Below are positions 37,662 through 46,168 of a DNA stretch of 64,000 bases, piece by piece. The stretch's first letter is position 1; each line of letters begins with the position of its first letter. The stretch is from NCBI GenBank assembly GCA_963769905.1, contig CAVYNG010000002.1:310001-374000 (forward strand), in the 5' to 3' direction. The notes under the pieces were generated by a model. That model searched no databases. It was not told the DNA's origin and saw nothing but the letters and a program-made list of their open reading frames with translations. Origin of the DNA: Bog-756 sp963769905. GTDB taxonomy: Bacteria > Actinomycetota > Acidimicrobiia > Acidimicrobiales > RAAP-2. The position numbers were made by a program, and so were the translations under genes.

Positions 37662-38738
37662 GTGTTCGCCGCGCAGTTCCACGACCGCCTGAAGGAACTC
37701 GAGTCCGAATACGAACGGGTGCTCGACGAGCTCAACGATCCGGAGCTCTCGTCGGACCCGCGGCGGCTCCGCGAGCTCGGCCGGCGCCACCGTGAGCTCG
37801 CCGAGGTCATCGGCACCTGGCATCGGCTGCAGGGTGCCGAGAGCGACCTCCGGGCGGCGCGCGAGATGCTCGAGGACGCGTCGGGCGAAGAGCGCGAACT
37901 GGCGCTGGCCGAAGTCGCCCAGTCCGAAGGCGACGTCGCCAGGATCGGCGAAGAGCTGCGCGCCCTCCTCGTACCGCGCGATCCGAATGCGGGCCGCAAC
38001 GTCATCATGGAGATCAGGGGAGCAGAGGGAGGCGAGGAGGCCAACCTCTTCGCGAAGGATCTCTTCGAGATGTACACGCGGTATGCCGCGTCCAAAGGAT
38101 GGAAGGTCGAGGTCCTCTACTCGAGCCCTTCGGAGCGGGACGGGCTGAACGAGGTCACCTTCGTCGTCAAGGGCGAGGACGCCTGGCAGCGCCTCGAGCA
38201 CGAGGGAGGCCCCCACCGGGTTCAGCGGGTGCCGGTGACCGAGTCGCAGGGCCGCATCCACACCTCCTCGGCGGTCGTCGCCGTCCTTCCCGAAGCGGAG
38301 GAGGTGGACGTCACCATCGATCCAGCCGACTTGAAGATCGACGTCTACCGTTCGACCGGCCCCGGAGGGCAGTCGGTGAACACCACCGACTCGGCGGTCC
38401 GGATCACCCACCTGCCGACCGGCATCGTCGTGGCGATGCAGGACGAGAAGAGTCAGATCCAGAACCGCGCGAAGGCGATGACCGTGCTGCGGTCGCGTCT
38501 CCTCAAGGCCGAGCAGGACCGCCAAGCCGCCGAGCTCTCCCAGCAGCGGCGGGACCAGGTAGGTGGTGGCGGCCGCTCCGAGAAGATCCGGACCTACAAC
38601 TACAAGGAGAACCGGGTCACTGATCACCGCGTCAAGCTCACCCTGCACAAGCTCGACCGGGTCCTGATGGGCGACCTCGACGAGCTGACCGGCGCGCTCA
38701 TGGCCGACAAGCGGTACCGCCAGCTCGACGGCAGCTGA
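37662..38738 (+). CDS. prfA: Peptide chain release factor 1
   Basis: RF1 releases peptides at UAA and UAG. The 358-residue protein has the codon-recognition tripeptide region QRVPVTESQGRIHTS (the PxT motif, here Pro-Val-Thr), the GGQ in TGPGGQSVNTTDSAVR near residue 230, and the KAMTVLRSRL helix. GTG 37662 is the start; there is no strong ribosome site. The gene for the methyltransferase that modifies the GGQ glutamine, prmC, follows after five bases, so they are one operon. Confidence 0.97.
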   Translation: MFAAQFHDRLKELESEYERVLDELNDPELSSDPRRLRELGRRHRELAEVIGTWHRLQGAESDLRAAREMLEDASGEERELALAEVAQSEGDVARIGEELRALLVPRDPNAGRNVIMEIRGAEGGEEANLFAKDLFEMYTRYAASKGWKVEVLYSSPSERDGLNEVTFVVKGEDAWQRLEHEGGPHRVQRVPVTESQGRIHTSSAVVAVLPEAEEVDVTIDPADLKIDVYRSTGPGGQSVNTTDSAVRITHLPTGIVVAMQDEKSQIQNRAKAMTVLRSRLLKAEQDRQAAELSQQRRDQVGGGGRSEKIRTYNYKENRVTDHRVKLTLHKLDRVLMGDLDELTGALMADKRYRQLDGS

Positions 38739-38743
38739 TCGCG

Positions 38744-39679
38744 GTGGGCCGCCCGAGGACCGTGCCGGTGAGCGACACTCCGAGGAACGAGCTCGGGCCT
38801 ACCCGCGAAGCGCTGGTCGCCGAGGTGGTCGCGCTGATCGGGTCCGGTCGTGAGGGGCAGTGGATCGTCGAGCACGCCGAATCGGAGGCGTCGGATCGCG
38901 GCGAGGGGGTCGCACCGGAGATCGCGGCCGAGGCGCGCTCGCTGGCTGCCCGGCGCGCGGCGGGTGAGCCGCTCCAGTACGTCCTCGGCCGCTGGCCGTT
39001 CCGTGAGCTCGAGCTCGCGGTCGACCGGCGTGTGCTGATCCCGCGACCCGAAACCGAACAGCTCGTCGAGGTCGCCGTCGCCGAGCTCGGGCGTATCGAA
39101 CACGAGAACCCGGGCCGAACCGGCCGGATCTGCGTCGACCTCGGCACCGGGTCGGGCGGGATCGCCCTCTCCCTCGCGTCGGAGGGAGTGCGCATCGAGC
39201 CGCGTCTCGAAGTGTGGGCGACCGATCACAGTCCCGAGGTACTCGCAGTCGCTCGCGCCAACCACGCCGTCCTCGTCGCCTCGGGCGGATCCCCGGCGAA
39301 GGTCCGCTTCGCAGCGGGGAGGTGGTTCGAGGCGCTCCCTCACGTCCTCGCCGGCACCGTCGATCTCATCGTGTCGAACCCGCCATACGTGGCCGACGAG
39401 GAGTTCGAGGTACTCGACCCGTCGGTTCGCGACTGGGAGCCTCCCGAGGCGCTGCGCGCGTCAGCCGGCACCGAGGGCACACCCGGGCTTGCCGACGTCG
39501 AGGAGATCGTCGCGACTGCGCCGGGCTGGTTGCACGGCGGCGGATCGCTCGTCGTCGAGCTCGCCCCCCACCAGGCCGACGCGGCGGCCGCGGTCGCACG
39601 GCGGGCCGGCTTCGGCGACGTGACCACCGCCCGTGATCTCGCGGGACGCGTCCGCATCCTCGTCGCCCGCGGCACGTGA
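38744..39679 (+). CDS. prmC: Release factor glutamine methyltransferase
   Basis: PrmC methylates the glutamine of the GGQ motif in release factors. The 311-residue protein has an N-terminal helical domain, PLQYVLGRWPFRELEL, LIPRPETE, the SAM-binding CVDLGTGSGGIAL and the catalytic SNPPYVAD. GTG 38744 is used; GTG 38762 or 38768 would remove a few residues and cannot be excluded. The stop overlaps the Sua5/YrdC start by GTGA. Confidence 0.95.
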   Translation: MGRPRTVPVSDTPRNELGPTREALVAEVVALIGSGREGQWIVEHAESEASDRGEGVAPEIAAEARSLAARRAAGEPLQYVLGRWPFRELELAVDRRVLIPRPETEQLVEVAVAELGRIEHENPGRTGRICVDLGTGSGGIALSLASEGVRIEPRLEVWATDHSPEVLAVARANHAVLVASGGSPAKVRFAAGRWFEALPHVLAGTVDLIVSNPPYVADEEFEVLDPSVRDWEPPEALRASAGTEGTPGLADVEEIVATAPGWLHGGGSLVVELAPHQADAAAAVARRAGFGDVTTARDLAGRVRILVARGT

Positions 39680-40335
39680 CGACGACGGTGCTCGCCGCGG
39701 CGGACCCGGGGACGCTCGAGGCCGCCGGAGCAGCGCTGTCGGCGGGATGGGTGGTGGCCGTGCCGACCGACACCGTGTACGGACTCGCCGCCGCGCTGGA
39801 TCGTCCCGAGGCGATCGCGCGGCTGTTCGAGCTCAAGGGTCGCCCCCCCGACGTCCCCTGCGCCGTCCTCGTTGCCGCGCCGGATCAGCTCGGTCCGATC
39901 ACCGGTTCCCTCGGTCCGGTCGCCTCGCGGCTCGCCGAGCGGTTCTGGCCCGGACCGCTCACCCTGGTCGTGGAGCGGAGCAGCGGTTTCGACGCCGACC
40001 TCGGTGGCCGGCCGTCCGCACGCGGGACCGTCGGGGTGCGATGGCCGGCCGATCCCGTGGTGGGCGAGGTTGCACGGAAGGCGGGTCCGGTGGTGGCGAC
40101 CAGCGCAAACCTCCACGGTGAGCCGCCCGCCCGGACCGCGGCCGAGGTGTGCGGCGCCTTCGCCGGCGACGAGCGGCTGGCCCTCGTGATCGACGGCGGG
40201 CGGTGCGGCGGGGTGCCTTCGACCGTGGTCGACTGCACCGGCGACACGCTACGGTGCCTGCGGGACGGCGCCGTCAGCTGGGCGGAGGTCGTCGAGCAGT
40301 CGCGGCAGGGACCGAGCACGGGAGGGCACCGGTGA
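39676..40335 (+). CDS. L-threonylcarbamoyladenylate synthase (Sua5/YrdC)
   Basis: This 219-residue enzyme makes threonylcarbamoyl-AMP for the t6A modification of ANN-decoding tRNAs. The YrdC fold is marked by VPTDTVYGLAAAL, the KGRPPDVP segment (KxR variant), RFWPGPLTLV, VGVRWPADP and TSANLHGEPP. Length and absence of a C-terminal Sua5 domain fit the short form. GTG 39676 overlaps the prmC stop, and its own stop overlaps the acyltransferase start, so it sits in a tight operon. Confidence 0.94.
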   Translation: MTTTVLAAADPGTLEAAGAALSAGWVVAVPTDTVYGLAAALDRPEAIARLFELKGRPPDVPCAVLVAAPDQLGPITGSLGPVASRLAERFWPGPLTLVVERSSGFDADLGGRPSARGTVGVRWPADPVVGEVARKAGPVVATSANLHGEPPARTAAEVCGAFAGDERLALVIDGGRCGGVPSTVVDCTGDTLRCLRDGAVSWAEVVEQSRQGPSTGGHR

Positions 40336-41582
40336 CCGAGGAGGGGGACGGGGTCCTCGTCGCGGAGCTGGGCGAGGAGGCTGCGACCGACGGGGCCGTC
40401 ACGCTCCCACGCACGAGCGCCACCCTCGAGGCCCCACCTGCCACCGCAGGCCTGCCGGCGTCGACGCGGGAGGTGGGGACCCACCCAGCCGTCACCGAGC
40501 TTCCTCGCTTTCGGCTCGGGAACCGCCCGCCGCTGACCGGTATCCGGGCGCTCGTGATCGGCTCGATCCTCGTCTACCACTCCAACTTCACCGCCCTCCC
40601 CGGCGCGTGGGCGGCCATCTCGGTCTTCTTCGTACTGAGCGGCTTCCTCATCACCTCGATGCTGCTGGGGGAGCGCGAGCGCAAGGGCCGCATCAGCCTC
40701 ACGCACTTCTACACCCGGCGCGCACTGAGGCTCCTGCCTCCGCTCGGGATCACCATCGGCCTCCTCGCGGTCTACGCCGCCTTCGTCTACGTGCCCGACG
40801 CGCCGCAGCGGATCTGGGGCGACATGTCCGCGGCATCCTTCTATTACGCGGACTTCCGCTCCGCCTCGGGGCACGAGCCATTCCTCGGCTACCTCGGTCA
40901 GGCATGGTCGCTCTCGATCGAGGAGCAGTTCTACGTGATCTGGGCCGTCTTGCTCCTCGGGGCCACGATGCTTCACCGGCGGACGGCCGCCTACACACTC
41001 GCGTTGGGGGGAGTCGGGCTCAGCGCCGCCTACGGGTTCTGGCTCCTGATCCATGCGCCGCGCTTCTCGAACGCGCTGGCCAGCCAGGTGTACTACGGGT
41101 TCGGTCCGCGGGCGGACGCGCTCTTCGTCGGGTGTGTGCTGGGCCTTCTCGCCACCGGCGGCCACTTCGAGCGCCTCGGGAAGTGGACCCGCCGAGCCGT
41201 CGCGGTGGCCGCGCTCGCATCTGCGGTGCTGCTCGGATGGATCGTCGCCGAGGTCGCCTACGGGACGCGCGACTCGCTGCTCGTCTGGCTGCCGCTCTCC
41301 GTCGTCCTCTCGGCGGTCCTCATCGTCTACTTCGTGACCTGTCCTCGGGGCGTCGGCTCGAAGGCGGTCGGCCTCGCACCCTTCGTGCTGGTCGGCAACC
41401 TGGCCTACACCCTCTACCTCGTCCACTGGCCGGTCTACGTGGCACTCAGCCCGTTCACCACCCATTGGTCGTTCTGGCCGGTCGAGGTGCTCCGGCTCGC
41501 GGTCGTGTTCGGCATCGCGCTGGCGAGTTGGTACCTGGTCGAGCGTCCCCTGATGCGGTGGAGGCGCCGCGCCCTCGCGTGA
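40332..41582 (+). CDS. Acyltransferase 3 family (OafA/YrhL-like) membrane protein
   Basis: This 416-residue membrane protein has about ten helices and the acyltransferase-3 signature: LTGIRALVIGSILVYHSNF with the conserved Arg and His (partly shown), FFVLSGFLITSMLL, FYTRRALRLLPPL and QAWSLSIEEQFYVIW. Such enzymes acetylate or acylate cell-surface sugars and lipids. The first 60 residues are cytoplasmic and Ala/Thr-rich. GTG 40332 overlaps the YrdC stop. It ends the prfA operon; 286 bases of leader for leuB follow. Confidence 0.92.
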   Translation: MTEEGDGVLVAELGEEAATDGAVTLPRTSATLEAPPATAGLPASTREVGTHPAVTELPRFRLGNRPPLTGIRALVIGSILVYHSNFTALPGAWAAISVFFVLSGFLITSMLLGERERKGRISLTHFYTRRALRLLPPLGITIGLLAVYAAFVYVPDAPQRIWGDMSAASFYYADFRSASGHEPFLGYLGQAWSLSIEEQFYVIWAVLLLGATMLHRRTAAYTLALGGVGLSAAYGFWLLIHAPRFSNALASQVYYGFGPRADALFVGCVLGLLATGGHFERLGKWTRRAVAVAALASAVLLGWIVAEVAYGTRDSLLVWLPLSVVLSAVLIVYFVTCPRGVGSKAVGLAPFVLVGNLAYTLYLVHWPVYVALSPFTTHWSFWPVEVLRLAVVFGIALASWYLVERPLMRWRRRALA

Positions 41583-41612
41583 GGGCCGCCAGGATGCCGA
41601 TGCGGGGCGGGG

Positions 41613-41642
41613 TTGACGCGTGGGGTGCGCTCGGGCGACACT
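41613..41642 (+). promoter_or_regulatory. Possible promoter for the leuB leader
   Basis: TTGACG (41613-41618), an 18-base spacer and GACACT (41637-41642) would start transcription near 41649, exactly at the GTG of the short leader ORF, which would make that ORF leaderless. The -10 match is only moderate, so this is a proposal. Confidence 0.4.
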
Positions 41643-41648
41643 GTTGAC

Positions 41649-41699
41649 GTGGCAAGTTTGCCGGTGGGTGCGCGCGGAAGCGTAGAGATTATCGAATAG
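41649..41699 (+). CDS. Candidate leader peptide MASLPVGARGSVEIIE
   Basis: A 16-codon ORF runs GTG to TAG in the leuB leader. Its last codons are GAG ATT ATC GAA TAG, giving two adjacent isoleucines just before the stop, besides one Leu and two Val codons. It has no ribosome site but may be leaderless. The placement ahead of a terminator hairpin and a leucine/isoleucine operon is what an attenuation leader peptide would show. Confidence 0.45.
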   Translation: MASLPVGARGSVEIIE

Positions 41700-41769
41700 G
41701 CGCGATCCGACCGGTCCGCGCCTTCTTGCCGTCCACCTGGTGGGCGGCTTTTCAATTTCGGCGCGGACC
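41699..41769 (+). promoter_or_regulatory. Candidate attenuator: terminator with competing stems
   Basis: Three pairings share this region. GGCGCG (41699-41704) pairs with CGCGCC (41717-41722). GCCGTCCACC (41728-41737) pairs with GGTGGGCGGC (41739-41748) and runs into TTTT, an intrinsic terminator. GGTCCGCGCC (41713-41722) is the exact complement of GGCGCGGACC (41760-41769) across the terminator. The first and third cannot coexist. A ribosome paused on the Ile codons would block the first stem. Confidence 0.5.
41728..41752 (+). terminator. Intrinsic terminator in the leuB leader
   Basis: GCCGTCCACC and GGTGGGCGGC make a stem of up to ten pairs, including one G-T pair, closely followed by TTTT. 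It lies 145 bases past the acyltransferase stop and 117 before leuB, so it could end the upstream operon, act as the attenuator, or both. Confidence 0.7.
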
Positions 41770-41868
41770 ACCCGGAAGGCGTCCAGGCGGCCTCGGGCCC
41801 GGCAGGACCAAGATTCGAGAAGACGAACAGAGCACAGAGCAGAGAGCAGAGACGGAGAGGCGAGAAGA

Positions 41869-42888
41869 GTGGACGCGTACAGGGTCGGCGTGATCGGTGG
41901 CGACGGGATCGGACCCGAGGTCGTCGCCGAGGCGCTCAAGGTGGTGGCAGCGGCGGGAGTGACCCTTGCCGTCACCGAGTACGACCTCGGCGCCGACCGC
42001 TACGCGCGAACCGGCGAGGTGCTCCCCGATTCGGTGCTCGGTGAGCTCCGTGGCCAAGACGCGATCCTCCTCGGCGCGGTCGGTCCCCCGGTGGGCTCGA
42101 CCGCGGTGCCGCCGGGCACCCTCGAGCGGGGGCTCTTGCTCCGCCTCCGCTTCGACCTCGACCTGTACGTCAACATGCGGCCCTTCACCGGCGTGCCGGG
42201 AGCCGTCGCACCCCGATGCGATTTCGTGGTGATCCGCGAGAACACCGAAGGCGCCTACGCGGGGGAGGGTGGATTCCTGCGGAGGGGCACCCCCTTCGAG
42301 GTGGCCACCCAGGGCTCGGTCAACACCCGGCACGGTGTCGAGCGCTGCGCGCGCTTCGCCTTCGACCTGGCGGCGCGCCGTCCCGCACTTCACCTCACCC
42401 TGGTCCACAAGACGAACGTGCTGACCTTCGCCGGCGACCTGTGGCAGCGCACCGTCGACGATCTCTCCGGAGAGTTCCCGACGGTCGACCGCGACTACAA
42501 CCACGTCGACGCGGCCTGTATCTACCTGGTCGAGGACGCCAACCGCTATGACGTCATCGTGACCGACAACCTCTTCGGTGACATCATCACCGACCTGGCG
42601 GGAGCGGTATCCGGCGGGATCGGCTATTCGGCCTCCGCGAACCTCAATCCGGACCGGACCGGGCCGTCTCTCTTCGAACCGGTGCACGGGGCCGCCCACG
42701 ACATCGCCGGCACCGGGAAGGCCAACCCGATCGCCGCGATCGGATCGGCGGCACTCATGCTCGACCATCTCGGCGAGACGTCTGCCGCCAAGAAGATCGA
42801 CCACGCGGTCGCCCAGGTCATCGCCTCGGGACCCACCACTTCCCTCTCGACCGGCGCGATCGGCGACGCCGTTGCAGAAAGGCTGTGA
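41869..42888 (+). CDS. leuB: 3-isopropylmalate dehydrogenase
   Basis: LeuB oxidatively decarboxylates 3-isopropylmalate in leucine synthesis, and the related methylmalate in the citramalate route to isoleucine. The 339-residue protein has VIGGDGIGPEVV, LLRLRFDLDLYVNMRP (substrate arginines), VVIRENTEGAYAGEGG, HKTNVLTFAGDLW, and the cofactor region EPVHGAAHDIAGTGKANP with the NAD-type loop. GTG 41869 is preceded by GGAGAGG at a workable distance. The 60 bases before it are strikingly purine-rich. ilvE follows after four bases. Confidence 0.96.
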   Translation: MDAYRVGVIGGDGIGPEVVAEALKVVAAAGVTLAVTEYDLGADRYARTGEVLPDSVLGELRGQDAILLGAVGPPVGSTAVPPGTLERGLLLRLRFDLDLYVNMRPFTGVPGAVAPRCDFVVIRENTEGAYAGEGGFLRRGTPFEVATQGSVNTRHGVERCARFAFDLAARRPALHLTLVHKTNVLTFAGDLWQRTVDDLSGEFPTVDRDYNHVDAACIYLVEDANRYDVIVTDNLFGDIITDLAGAVSGGIGYSASANLNPDRTGPSLFEPVHGAAHDIAGTGKANPIAAIGSAALMLDHLGETSAAKKIDHAVAQVIASGPTTSLSTGAIGDAVAERL

Positions 42889-42892
42889 GCAC

Positions 42893-43822
42893 ATGCCATT
42901 GACCCCGACCGACAAGATCTGGATGGACGGGGAGCTCGTGCCGTGGCCGGACGCCACCGTGCACGTGCTCAACCACACCATGCACTACGGCTCGGGTGTC
43001 TTCGAGGGCATCCGCGCCTACCCGACCGGCCGTGGGCCGGCGGTGTTCCGCCTGCGCGACCACGTCGACCGCCTCTTCGCATCTGCCAAGATCCTGATGA
43101 TCGACGTGCCCTACACGGTCGAGGAGATCATGGAGGCCATCCGCACGGTCGTCCGGGTCAACGGGCTCGCCGACGGGTGTTACATCCGGCCGCTCATCTA
43201 CCTCGGCTACGGCGAGATGGGCCTCAACCCGATCCCCTGTCCGGTGAACGTCTCGATCGCGGCGTGGCCCTGGGGCACCTATCTCGGCGACGAGGGAGTC
43301 GCGAACGGCGTCTCGGTCAAGATCAGCTCGTGGCGGCGCCACGATCCCAACGCGGTGCCGACCGCTTCGAAGAGCACCGGCATGTACCTCAATTCGTCGC
43401 TGGCCAAGGTGGAGGCGCTGAAGGCCGGCTACGACGAGGCCATCCTCCTCGCGCCCGACGGGAACGTGAGCGAGTGCACCGGCGAGAACATCTTTATCGT
43501 GCGCGACGGTCAGCTGATCACGCCTCCGACCTCCGACGCCGGTGCGCTCGACGGCATCACCCAGCGATCGGTGATGACCATCGCCCGCGATCTCGGCCAC
43601 GCCGTCGCCCACGAGCAGATCATCCGCACCGACCTCTACACGGCCGACGAGGCCTTCCTGACCGGCACCGCGGCCGAGGTGGTCCCGATCCGCTCCGTCG
43701 ACGACCGCGAAGTGGGTTCGGGGAAGCCCGGCCCGATCACCCAGAAAATCCAGCAGGTGTTCTTCGACGCCGTCCGCGGTGAGGTCGATCAGTACAAGGA
43801 CTGGCTGGACCATGTCGAGTGA
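42893..43822 (+). CDS. ilvE: Branched-chain amino acid aminotransferase
   Basis: IlvE is a PLP class IV aminotransferase for Leu, Ile and Val. In 309 residues it has WMDGELVPWPDATVHVLNHT, YGSGVFEGIRAY, YIRPLIYLGYGEMGL, the PLP lysine in STGMYLNSSLAKVEALKAGYDEA (partly shown) and ECTGENIFIV. ATG 42893 lies four bases beyond leuB, with AAAGG ten bases before. Its stop lies in the first unit of the 18-bp repeat that forms the start of cimA, and the two genes overlap by 11 bases. Confidence 0.96.
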   Translation: MPLTPTDKIWMDGELVPWPDATVHVLNHTMHYGSGVFEGIRAYPTGRGPAVFRLRDHVDRLFASAKILMIDVPYTVEEIMEAIRTVVRVNGLADGCYIRPLIYLGYGEMGLNPIPCPVNVSIAAWPWGTYLGDEGVANGVSVKISSWRRHDPNAVPTASKSTGMYLNSSLAKVEALKAGYDEAILLAPDGNVSECTGENIFIVRDGQLITPPTSDAGALDGITQRSVMTIARDLGHAVAHEQIIRTDLYTADEAFLTGTAAEVVPIRSVDDREVGSGKPGPITQKIQQVFFDAVRGEVDQYKDWLDHVE

Positions 43823-45626
43823 CCACGCAGGCCGGAGTGACCACGCAGGCCGGAGTGACCACGCAGGCCGGGGAGGCCACCCTCGTCCGCTGACCCCCGG
43901 TCAGCACTCCCACGCGCGAGCGCGCGATTCGCTCGCGTCCGCTCGCTCGGACGGGGAAGGGCACCGGGCCGGCGGTTCGGGTCACGACTTCGACCTGCCG
44001 ACTCTTCCGGAGGCGGTCGACGTCTTCGACACCACCTTACGGGACGGCTCCCAGCAGGAGGGGCTCTCGCTGACCGTGGACGACAAGCTCCGGGTCGCCG
44101 AGCAGCTCGACCATCTCGGCGTGACGTTCATCGAGGGCGGCTGGCCGGGCGCCAATCCGAAGGACGCCGAGTTCTTCGCCCGCGCACCGCGTGAGCTCGC
44201 GCTGGCCCGGTCCACACTCGTCGCGTTCGGGTCGACTCGCCGTGCAGGGGTGAAGCCCGAGGACGACGAGACGCTCCGCCAGCTGGTGGCGGCGCAGACT
44301 CCGGCGGTATGCATCGTCGCCAAGTCCTCGGAGATGCACGTCGTCGACGCGCTTCGTACCTCGTTGGACGAGGCGGTCGCCATGGTCGCCGACTCGGTGA
44401 GGTTCCTGCGTGCCAACGACCTGCGGGTCTTCCTCGACGCCGAGCACTTCTTCGACGGGTACAAGGCCAATCCCGAGTTCACGATGCGGATCCTCCGGGC
44501 GGCCGAGGAGGAGGGCGCCGAGACGCTGGTGCTCTGCGACACCAACGGCGGGACCCTTCCCTTCGAGGTCGAGCGCATCGTCGCCGAGGTGTTCGGGGGG
44601 TTCGAGACCCAGGTCGGTGTGCACTTCCACAACGACGGTGGCTGCGCGGTCGCCAACTCGCTCGTGGCCGTGGGAGTCGGCGCCACCCATGTCCAGGGGT
44701 GCGTGAACGGGTATGGCGAGCGGGCCGGCAATGCCGACCTCTCGGCGGCCATCCCCGACCTGTCACTGAAGCTCAAGGTCTCCACCATCCCGACCGACCG
44801 GCTCGAGCTGCTCACGCCGGTCTCCCACCACATCGCCGAGGTGGTCAACCTTGCGCCGAACCCGCAACAGCCCTACGTCGGTGCGTCGGTGTTCGCCCAC
44901 AAGGCCGGTCTGCACACCTCGGCCATCGCGCGGCGCTCCGACGCCTACGAACACGTGCGGCCCGAGCTCGTCGGCAACGGCGCCCGCTTCGTCGTCTCCG
45001 AGATGGCCGGCCGCTCCACCCTCGCGATGAAGGCCGCCGAGCTCGGGCTCGAGCTCGACTCCGACGCGATGACCTCGGTGCTCGAGTCGTTGAAGACGTT
45101 GGAATACGAGGGCTACCACTTCGAGGTCGCCGACGGCTCGCTCGAGCTGCTGCTGCGACAGGCGACTGGGTGGCAGCAGCCTTTCTTCGAGCTCGAGTCC
45201 TACCGGGTCATCGCCGACCAGGGGGAGGAACTCTCGACCGAGGCGACGGTCAAGGTCCGGGTCGAAGGCCGACGGGTGGTGGCGACCGCCGAGGGGAACG
45301 GACCGGTGAACGCCCTCGACGGGGCGGTCCGCTCGGCGATCGGATCGAGCTACCCCGCGCTCGCCGACGTCCACCTGGTCGACTACCGGGTCCGGGTCCT
45401 CGACTCGGCGAAGGGGACCGCGTCGATCACCCGGGTGTTGATCGACTCGACCGACGGCGACCGCACGTGGACGACCATCGGCGTCTCCGAGAACATCATC
45501 GCCGCCTCCTGGCAGGCCCTCTCCGACTCGATCGTCTACGGTCTGCTCCACGCCGGACCGGAGATGGCCGGCGTGACGGAGCTACCGGTCCGAGCCACCG
45601 GCCGAGCAGCAGGAGCCAGACCCTGA
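43812..45626 (+). CDS. cimA: (R)-citramalate synthase
   Basis: CimA condenses pyruvate with acetyl-CoA to citramalate, the first step of the threonine-independent route to isoleucine. Of 604 residues, homology starts near residue 58 with VDVFDTTLRDGSQQEG, followed by FIEGGWPGANPKD (partly typical of CimA rather than LeuA), GVHFHNDGG for the metal site, and a C-terminal LeuA-type allosteric domain. The first 57 residues are an odd extension containing SDHAGR three times. ATG 43812 is the only close standard start; GTG 43779 is further out. Confidence 0.93.
   Translation: MSSDHAGRSDHAGRSDHAGRGGHPRPLTPGQHSHARARDSLASARSDGEGHRAGGSGHDFDLPTLPEAVDVFDTTLRDGSQQEGLSLTVDDKLRVAEQLDHLGVTFIEGGWPGANPKDAEFFARAPRELALARSTLVAFGSTRRAGVKPEDDETLRQLVAAQTPAVCIVAKSSEMHVVDALRTSLDEAVAMVADSVRFLRANDLRVFLDAEHFFDGYKANPEFTMRILRAAEEEGAETLVLCDTNGGTLPFEVERIVAEVFGGFETQVGVHFHNDGGCAVANSLVAVGVGATHVQGCVNGYGERAGNADLSAAIPDLSLKLKVSTIPTDRLELLTPVSHHIAEVVNLAPNPQQPYVGASVFAHKAGLHTSAIARRSDAYEHVRPELVGNGARFVVSEMAGRSTLAMKAAELGLELDSDAMTSVLESLKTLEYEGYHFEVADGSLELLLRQATGWQQPFFELESYRVIADQGEELSTEATVKVRVEGRRVVATAEGNGPVNALDGAVRSAIGSSYPALADVHLVDYRVRVLDSAKGTASITRVLIDSTDGDRTWTTIGVSENIIAASWQALSDSIVYGLLHAGPEMAGVTELPVRATGRAAGARP
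43819..43872. repeat. 18-bp tandem repeat at the ilvE/cimA junction
   Basis: GTGACCACGCAGGCCGGA is repeated three times (the last copy ends in G). It encodes the SDHAGR repeats at the cimA N-terminus. Each unit also carries TGA in the ilvE frame, the first being the ilvE stop, so changes in copy number would lengthen cimA but leave ilvE intact. Confidence 0.92.
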
Positions 45627-45688
45627 CCCAACCGAGCTACGTCCCCATCGCCGAAGCGGACCAGGTCCGACCGTCCTACCGACTCCAG

Positions 45689-46144
45689 GTGCCAAAGGTC
45701 TGGACGCAGTCGAGGCCCTCGGAGCTCCGTGGCACCAGCCAGCCCGCGGGGGCGAGGCTCGGTTCTCCTGGACCGGACCAGGGCTACGCGCTGAAGCTCG
45801 GCCGCGGGTTCGTCGACCGCCTCGTGCTCGCAGCGGGCGAGTCGCCCGATGATGCAGTGGTCGGGTCCACCGCCGTCGCCATGCGGCGTGCCGCGAGCTT
45901 CGGACGGGCACCGGTCGTCCACGACCTGACGCTCGCCTTCACCCTCTGGGGCTTCCTCGGGGGCGCTCCCGGCGACCTGGTCGCGGCGCGGGGCCCGCTC
46001 TTCCGTTCGGCCGCGCACCACTACGAGGCGCAGCGGGTCATCGTCGACTGTGTACGGCTCGATACCTTGCGGCTCACACCCGAGGAAGTGGCGGCGCGCC
46101 TCGCGGACTGGCGTCAGCTGATCCAGCTACCGCCTCGGACCTGA
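45689..46144 (+). CDS. Conserved-looking hypothetical protein downstream of cimA
   Basis: I do not recognise this protein of about 151 residues. It has GYALKLGRGFVDRL, a helical stretch ADDAVV-like ESPDDAVVGSTAVAMRRAA, and FTLWGFLGGAPGDLVAARG, ending with a helix VAARLADWRQLIQL. No signal peptide is seen. GTG 45689 is the first standard start in a frame whose coding bias begins at the cimA stop; a CTG at 45623 would overlap that stop by CTGA and might be the real start. It probably belongs to the leuB-ilvE-cimA transcript. Confidence 0.65.
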   Translation: MPKVWTQSRPSELRGTSQPAGARLGSPGPDQGYALKLGRGFVDRLVLAAGESPDDAVVGSTAVAMRRAASFGRAPVVHDLTLAFTLWGFLGGAPGDLVAARGPLFRSAAHHYEAQRVIVDCVRLDTLRLTPEEVAARLADWRQLIQLPPRT

Positions 46145-46168
46145 TCTCTTCGCCCCGGACTGCCGGTC

